Under the pieces are notes generated by a model. It worked only from the letters and a program-made list of their open reading frames with translations. It was not told the origin of the DNA and made no database searches. From the NCBI GenBank assembly GCA_900088475.1, contig FLMG01002309.1:1-12922 (forward strand): a DNA stretch of 12,922 bases, given 5' to 3'. Origin of the DNA: Hyphochytrium catenoides (taxonomy: Eukaryota; Sar; Hyphochytriomycetes; Hyphochytriales; Hyphochytriaceae). Each line of letters opens with the position of its first letter. Positions within the stretch are counted from its first letter, which is position 1. Both the position numbers and the translations under genes were made by a program. Shown here one piece after another: positions 9,801 to 12,922 of this stretch.

Positions 9801-10210
9801 GCTCCCTCTATAGCGGCTGCAAGCTGCTTTGCTGTCTCAGGAATAATCACGTTTTCATTTGCCGCTAAAAGCGCTTCAGCAGTCCGAATGTTGACCTTTA
9901 GCTCAAGAGTTGGCTTCAACCTCTTTTGCTGTTGCTGAATTGCCTACGCCAACAGAGGGCATGAGTTCTCTATCATTATGACAGCACACTGAACTGAACT
10001 TACCCTTAGGCACTTGACGGACTCTAAGTAGTGCCCTTCGCTAAACAGCTCGAATGATATGTCCCTACGTGTTGCAAACGCCATGTGATCACGTGGTAAA
10101 GTAGCGAGCGCTCTGTTAACGTCGTGTTACCATAAGGCCAGAAGTGTAGCATCATCCTCAGAAGGAGAAAGGGCGGCAGCAGATCCAGTCATTGTTGGCC
10201 CGTCGCTCAT
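6844..10210 (-). CDS. MAU2: MAU2/SCC4-like cohesin loading complex subunit (14 exons, one exon with two frame breaks)
   Basis: Proposed exons, in transcript order: 10210-10131, 10064-10004, 9943-9776, 9718-9582, 9462-9312, 9242-9064, 8878-8793, 8723-8666, 8589-8436, 8313-8179, 8127-7858, 7757-7428, 7198-7106, 6975-6844 (TAG). The sum is 2034 nt, about 677 aa; the family is roughly 600-750 aa. Known role: SCC4/MAU2 pairs with SCC2/NIPBL to load cohesin on chromatin. Evidence is resemblance to remembered plant SCC4 and animal MAU2, in collinear order: N-terminal LWDISFELFSEGHYLESVKC, then LKPTLELKVNIRTAEALL, a TPR-like helix around EAILKLVRAMEIS, EFQEAR, and a C-terminal ALQLAQKMKLMGLSMETLFA followed by RHQDMEKSQRAEKKW. 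No catalytic residues are expected. Start: ATG 10210, with in-frame ATG 10192 as an alternative. Oddities: two opposite single-base frame breaks in exon 8127-7858, and a weak donor GTAGCC at 7857. No search was run. Confidence 0.8.
6994..7003 (-). other. Branch-point-like motif TAACTGATG (last intron of MAU2/SCC4)
   Basis: CTAACTGATG on the minus strand, about 16 nt before the acceptor of the last exon (6975), followed by a TGTTTGTTTCTTCAG tract. Third copy, with an intact CTAAC branch consensus. Confidence 0.55.
7214..7223 (-). other. Branch-point-like motif TAACTGATG (intron 12 of MAU2/SCC4)
   Basis: TTAACTGATG on the minus strand, about 13 nt before the AG that precedes exon 7198-7106, followed by the pyrimidine tract TCTTTTATTCTCC. 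Second copy of the shared motif. Confidence 0.55.
7917..8095 (-). other. Out-of-frame segment inside a MAU2/SCC4 exon
   Basis: Exon 8127-7858 is 270 nt and enters and leaves in the same frame, but its middle reads as family-like protein only in another frame. Frame 1 gives EILSLASCYILGN up to about 8095 and then hits TGA at 8073-8071. The next frame gives YVDEAILKLVRAMEISRSLQ from 8092 to about 7937 or slightly beyond. The original frame resumes with EMAYQSCALFILG from about 7920. Removal of an intron does not fix this. The most economical reading is one missing base near 8095-8090 and one extra base near 7929-7917 (an AAAGAAA stretch), through assembly error, allelic damage or frameshifting. 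Confidence 0.6.
9731..9740 (-). other. Branch-point-like motif TAACTGATG (intron 3 of MAU2/SCC4)
   Basis: On the minus strand GTAACTGATG lies 12 nt before the acceptor AG at 9720-9719. The same TAACTGATG core occurs in two other introns of this gene. The TAAC part matches the general U2 branch-site consensus; the TGATG extension appears specific to this genome. Confidence 0.5.
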
Positions 10211-10590
10211 TCCTTCAGAGGCGCGGCTACAAGCCCCTTGATTATAGGATCATAGGGCCCTAAGCGAGTTGCTGATGAGACTACGGTCTCTAAAGCGCCG
10301 GGCACGCCCAAGTTCCAGTCAACCACGTAGGTCTGACATCATGTCCGATTAGAGAGACCTCACCGCTGTGGGGTTAAATGATCCATCAAGGTCAAGCAAG
10401 TATGCGAATGCAAAGGCGTCAGCCTCAGCGCCGCCCCTGCTGATAACAAAAAGAGCTTCCTTCTGCAGCGTCTCCTCCTCGTCCTTTGTTTTTCTATTTT
10501 TTCTGTCTGTTTAGAATTTGGCGCCATAATAACAGTCCCGGCGGGAATTCCAAGGGGGTGACTGACAGGCTGCCAGGTCAGAATGCTCAT
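10207..10590 (-). CDS. Small protein of unknown function, overlapping the MAU2/SCC4 start
   Basis: Two exons are well supported by frame and phase: about 10483-10364, then a 31-nt GT-AG intron (10363-10333), then 10332-10207 ending in TGA. They encode LQKEALFVISRGGAEADAF, then FAYLLDLDGSFNPTA, joined to TYVVDWNLGVPGALETVV and ending GLVAAPLKE. I do not recognise the family. The sequence looks like a small folded alpha/beta protein, with no signal peptide or membrane span. The 5' end is unsettled. One model starts at ATG 10590 (MSILTWQPVSHPLG) and splices 10534 to 10483, about 100 aa, with a poor acceptor. The other starts at ATG 10527 (MAPNSKQTEKIEKQ) and needs one extra base in the A-rich run near 10484-10505. 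The TGA stop (10209-10207) overlaps the ATG of MAU2/SCC4 (10210-10208). Further upstream exons are possible. Confidence 0.5.
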
Positions 10591-11502
10591 GCTACCGAAA
10601 CTCCAAGGGGAGGACTGATGGGTGTACTATGTACTGATGAGAAGGTCAGATGAACTTTCTGGACAGAGCCGCCAGAGTTTCAGATTGAGCTTAGCAGAGC
10701 TTTGAAGAGTGACGCCTTGTCGCCGCAGATGTCGGTGACCGACGATGAGGAGGTTTCAAACCAAAGAAGCCCTACCGTCAGAAGAACCAGAGAAGGAAAT
10801 GACGCAACGACGGGCCATATAACTATTACTATGAGATATGATTGGGGCGACAGCTGATTAGAGAGTACAGGCGGCCTTAAAGTTTGCTATCGCTTTCACT
10901 GTTTGTTGTCATGGTCTTCTGGATATTTTTCTTGAAGCTGCCATTATTCCAAAGAAAGGTATGGGCTTCATGAAGACTTGGAGGTGTGTTTGCCTGTACA
11001 AAGCCGCGGTGGTCCTTTCTTCCGGTGTCCAGCCGCCACATACTCCTCCAAAATACTGCACCACGCAGGCTCGGTATAGGCATATTCCAGTGCTCATTGT
11101 TAGAGCTTATATTCTTATATTCTTAATTACTCTTTTTATGAGCACTACTGGAGAATCTGCAGAGTATCATGGCTCTAACGTCATGGAATTGGCCAACGAC
11201 AGCTAGGAGATCAGCACCATATTGGACTCTTGTCGCCGTTAGCCTCAATCACCATGGCTTTTCTCCCATCACAAATCTTCGATGTCACACTCTTCGGAAC
11301 GCTAAAGGTAACTGGAAGGCTCTCTCCTTATTATGCTTAAGTGGGTGTTTTGGGAGAGAGGGAAGAGACGGTAAAGTAGGGGTTACCTCAAGGGATAGTC
11401 AGCGATAAAATCCGAACCTACAAGGTATCGGAGAACCAGACGAGAACTGAACTTTCAAACTAGTGGTACATAATAAATATGTCTCAGACCAAGCGATGCA
11501 TG
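10591..11502. other. Unassigned region; no confident gene
   Basis: About 900 nt between the small unknown gene and the EIF1AD stop. Short open frames exist on both strands, but none is recognisable. At 11254-11463 a plus-strand two-exon reading (MAFLPSQIFDVTLFGTLK joined to GLPQGIVSDKIRTYKVSEN, stop TAG) has matching phases. However, the same stretch on the minus strand shows a better intron, donor GTAACC at 11384 and acceptor CCTTCCAG, with CT-rich content like the other introns here. On the minus strand around 10738-10678 VTDICGDKASLFKALLSSI is open but isolated. The region may hold the 3' UTR of EIF1AD, a promoter for the downstream minus-strand genes, or unrecognised exons of the small gene. 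Confidence 0.4.
11086..11152. repeat. Imperfect inverted repeat with AT-rich loop
   Basis: TCCAGTGCTCAT at 11086-11097 pairs with ATGAGCACTACTGGA at 11138-11152, apart from three unpaired bases in the right arm. The loop is AT-rich and holds two tandem copies of TATTCTTA (11110-11117 and 11118-11125). No terminal duplication or transposase frame is present, so it is not supported as a mobile element. Confidence 0.45.
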
Positions 11503-12526
11503 CTAAGTGCTCTGAGGAGGCGCTGATTCCTCATCCCTTTCACTGCCTCTCTTCTCTTCTTCTTCAGCTTGCTCTTGCATCTCCAGCTCTTGGTCCTCCT
11601 CTTCCTCCTCTTCTGCTTCGGAGTCTGACGGCATCATCCGATTTCTATTTACGAAGAGATCATCGTCATTGTCGTCGCTGCTATCATCGTACTCTTCATC
11701 CTCATGTTCCCCTCCTCCAACAATAGGTGAAGCAGTTCTCCTGGGTTGAGTGACAGCTTTATCAGTGTCATTGCTACCTCGCATTTAAGTATGACGGTGA
11801 GAAAAGACCGAGCTAGCCAGCAATGGGACATCACTCACTTCTCCTGGGGTCCGTGGTGGTTTGTAGGGCGCAGGCTAAGATTCTCCTCGCTAAACGCTGC
11901 AGGCCTGATAACGGTAGCAGCGGCGGCGTGAGGTGAGCACGAAGGGTAAAGTTGAAAAGTCTGCTAAAGGATATGAGATGCGCCCGCTCCCGAAGTGATC
12001 TTAGTGCCGATGAAAGTGCATCTTCTATAGTTCATGAGATACTGCAGCTTTCATCATTTACCACAGAGATTTCTTCTTCAGGTTCTTGATCTGGTCCTTT
12101 TTCAGTATGTGCTCTATGTTGAACTTAACAGCTCCTTCCTTGCCCTCACAGGTGACGTAGTCATCGACAGCTTGAGATACAATGAGGAAGTCTCCTACCA
12201 GCAGAGAAGTTGAGTTCGAATGCCTCCACTCACGCTTAAGTGGCCGGACTCACCTCGCTTAATCCATATCAGCTTCCTGAACTTTGTGGGCAGTCGAGCT
12301 AAGGCCACCATGCCATTCTCGGTCTCAACCTGCTTGCAGAGAATTTATAAATCGTTAAGGCTGATGTTCAATCGTCGCATAATAAGCGACCAACCTCAAA
12401 CATGTTGCTTCCTCGCAGAGCAACAACCCGGACGATGACCTCTCCTTCAGTAGGTTCCGGCTCTCCAAATAGAACTTCATCGGTGACGGTCTTGCGATAA
12501 GCGCTTTTGCGGCCACTCCCAGACAT
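11503..12526 (-). CDS. EIF1AD: EIF1AD orthologue, eIF1A-like (S1/OB-fold) domain protein
   Basis: Exons: 12526-12395, 12329-12254, 12194-12062, 11904-11839, 11773-11503 (TAG). All introns are GT-AG, the phases agree, and the CDS is 678 nt (225 aa). The eIF1A-like OB domain is clear: VIVRVVALRGSNMFEVET, then LPTKFRKLIWIKRGDFLIV, then a region ending LKKKSLWPAAFSEENLSL. These match remembered animal EIF1AD segments (KFRKNIWIKRGDFLIV; EGFWPEAFSE). The acidic tail carries DDNDDDLFVNRNRMMPSDSE, matching the family's conserved DLFVN motif, followed by a Glu-rich stretch. The length is somewhat above the human protein (about 165 aa) because of a longer N-terminus and tail. Known role: EIF1AD is found on late pre-40S ribosomal particles and is distinct from the translation initiation factor eIF1A; it is nuclear and cytoplasmic. 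The start ATG at 12526 is the first in frame and gives the expected basic N-terminus. Confidence 0.93.
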
Positions 12527-12826
12527 GGCGCCTAGATCGTTGAGTTCCCTAGCCCCGCAATGCACCGGAAAGTCTATCAAAGCAGCAGAGATTGGCCCAG
12601 ACGCGGCATGCTCACAAGTGCATTGCGACACTGAGAAGCAAAGAGAATGAAGAGCAACAGTGATTGCTTTGAGAATGAGACGAAGCTTTAGAACGAGACT
12701 GTGGTTTGCAGAGATGAAGACCAATGATCAAGGGCAGAACGGATGGGCAGAGTGCGTCGTTGTACTTCTGTGTGCGGAATTAAGTACTACAGAGGCTGTA
12801 GTCTAGCCGTTACCGGCAGCACGTAA
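12527..12826. other. 5' flank of EIF1AD; no gene seen
   Basis: This stretch lies upstream of the EIF1AD start codon. I find no coding frame of note, tRNA or repeat. It should contain the EIF1AD promoter and 5' UTR and, if the candidate at the window edge is real, that gene's 3' UTR. Confidence 0.5.
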
Positions 12827-12922
12827 TCAAGAAGGAGGACCAAAAACACCCAGTTCGGCGAGCTTCTCTGGCTCTTGGTCCTCTCGCCTCTTCTCCTCTC
12901 TCTCTCTCTCTCTCTCTCTTTT
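12827..12922 (-). CDS. Possible C-terminal end of a minus-strand gene (partial)
   Basis: The minus-strand frame open to the window edge reads an Arg-Glu repeat from the GA microsatellite, then REEKRREDQEPEKLAELGVF followed by GPPS and a TGA stop at 12829-12827. The segment after the repeat has unbiased, protein-like composition. It could equally be a chance open frame of about 20 codons beside a CT/GA microsatellite in a UTR or intron, so this is a weak call. No function can be assigned. Confidence 0.25.
   Translation of the reverse strand, partial: KREREREREEKRREDQEPEKLAELGVFGPPS
12895..12920. repeat. CT/GA microsatellite at the window edge
   Basis: About twelve uninterrupted CT units on the plus strand, ending in TTTT at the window boundary. 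Same motif as the tract at the left end of the window and in the introns. Confidence 0.9.

Noticed and set aside
10004-10084. ATG at 10084 as the MAU2/SCC4 start (MAFATRRDISFELF)
   Set aside because: Starting at 10210 and splicing 10131 to 10064 yields ALWDISFELFSEGHYLESVK, which fits the family's N-terminus better. The 10084 ATG then falls inside the first intron. It remains possible as a minor start.
10126-10132. In-frame TAA after ...LALW as a reassigned sense codon
   Set aside because: A GTAACA donor at this point with an acceptor at 10065 removes the TAA and keeps phase. None of the reconstructed exons needs a sense TAA, TAG or TGA.
10877-11097. Overlapping minus-strand frames and the plus-strand frame around 10961-11206 as genes
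   Set aside because: Three overlapping open frames of similar length in one small stretch, with no domain, plausible splice partners or family resemblance. Most likely chance.
11086-11152. Inverted repeat as a transposon end or MITE
   Set aside because: Arms are short and imperfect, no target duplication is visible and no second copy exists in the window.

Overview
This is nuclear DNA from an intron-rich, gene-dense eukaryote. The genes are split by many short GT-AG introns (31 to about 350 nt) that are pyrimidine-rich on the coding strand. Nothing in the window looks bacterial: there are no operonic long ORFs, ribosome binding sites or mobile elements. A unicellular protist or alga is likely, but I cannot name the lineage. 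The three genes whose 3' ends I am most sure of all stop at TAG.

Layout. (1) 1-583 is a pyrimidine-rich flank starting with a long CT tract. (2) 584-6623, plus strand: an 11-exon gene for a protein of about 1191 aa with an acidic, disordered N-terminal half, coiled-coil stretches and five IQ (calmodulin-binding) motifs. (3) 6624-6843 is a short tail-to-tail spacer with an inverted repeat. (4) 6844-10210, minus strand: a 14-exon gene that I reconstruct as the cohesin-loader subunit MAU2/SCC4, about 677 aa of TPR-like helices. (5) 10207-10590, minus strand: a small gene of unknown function whose stop codon overlaps the MAU2/SCC4 start as ATGA. (6) 10591-11502: no confident gene. (7) 11503-12526, minus strand: a clean five-exon EIF1AD orthologue of 225 aa. 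(8) 12527-12922: flank, then possibly the last codons of another minus-strand gene running into a terminal CT/GA microsatellite.

The genes do not form a recognisable pathway. MAU2/SCC4 loads cohesin on chromatin, EIF1AD belongs to late small-subunit ribosome assembly, and the IQ protein is a probable calmodulin-binding scaffold. All exon models were built by eye from frame, splice-site phase and remembered family features, without transcripts or searches.

The most unusual points are a pair of opposite single-base frameshifts inside one MAU2/SCC4 exon, the ATGA stop/start overlap of two eukaryotic genes, a family-less small protein with a 31-nt intron, and a recurrent TAACTGATG branch-point-like motif. 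I found no evidence for a novel defence, mobile or RNA-guided system.
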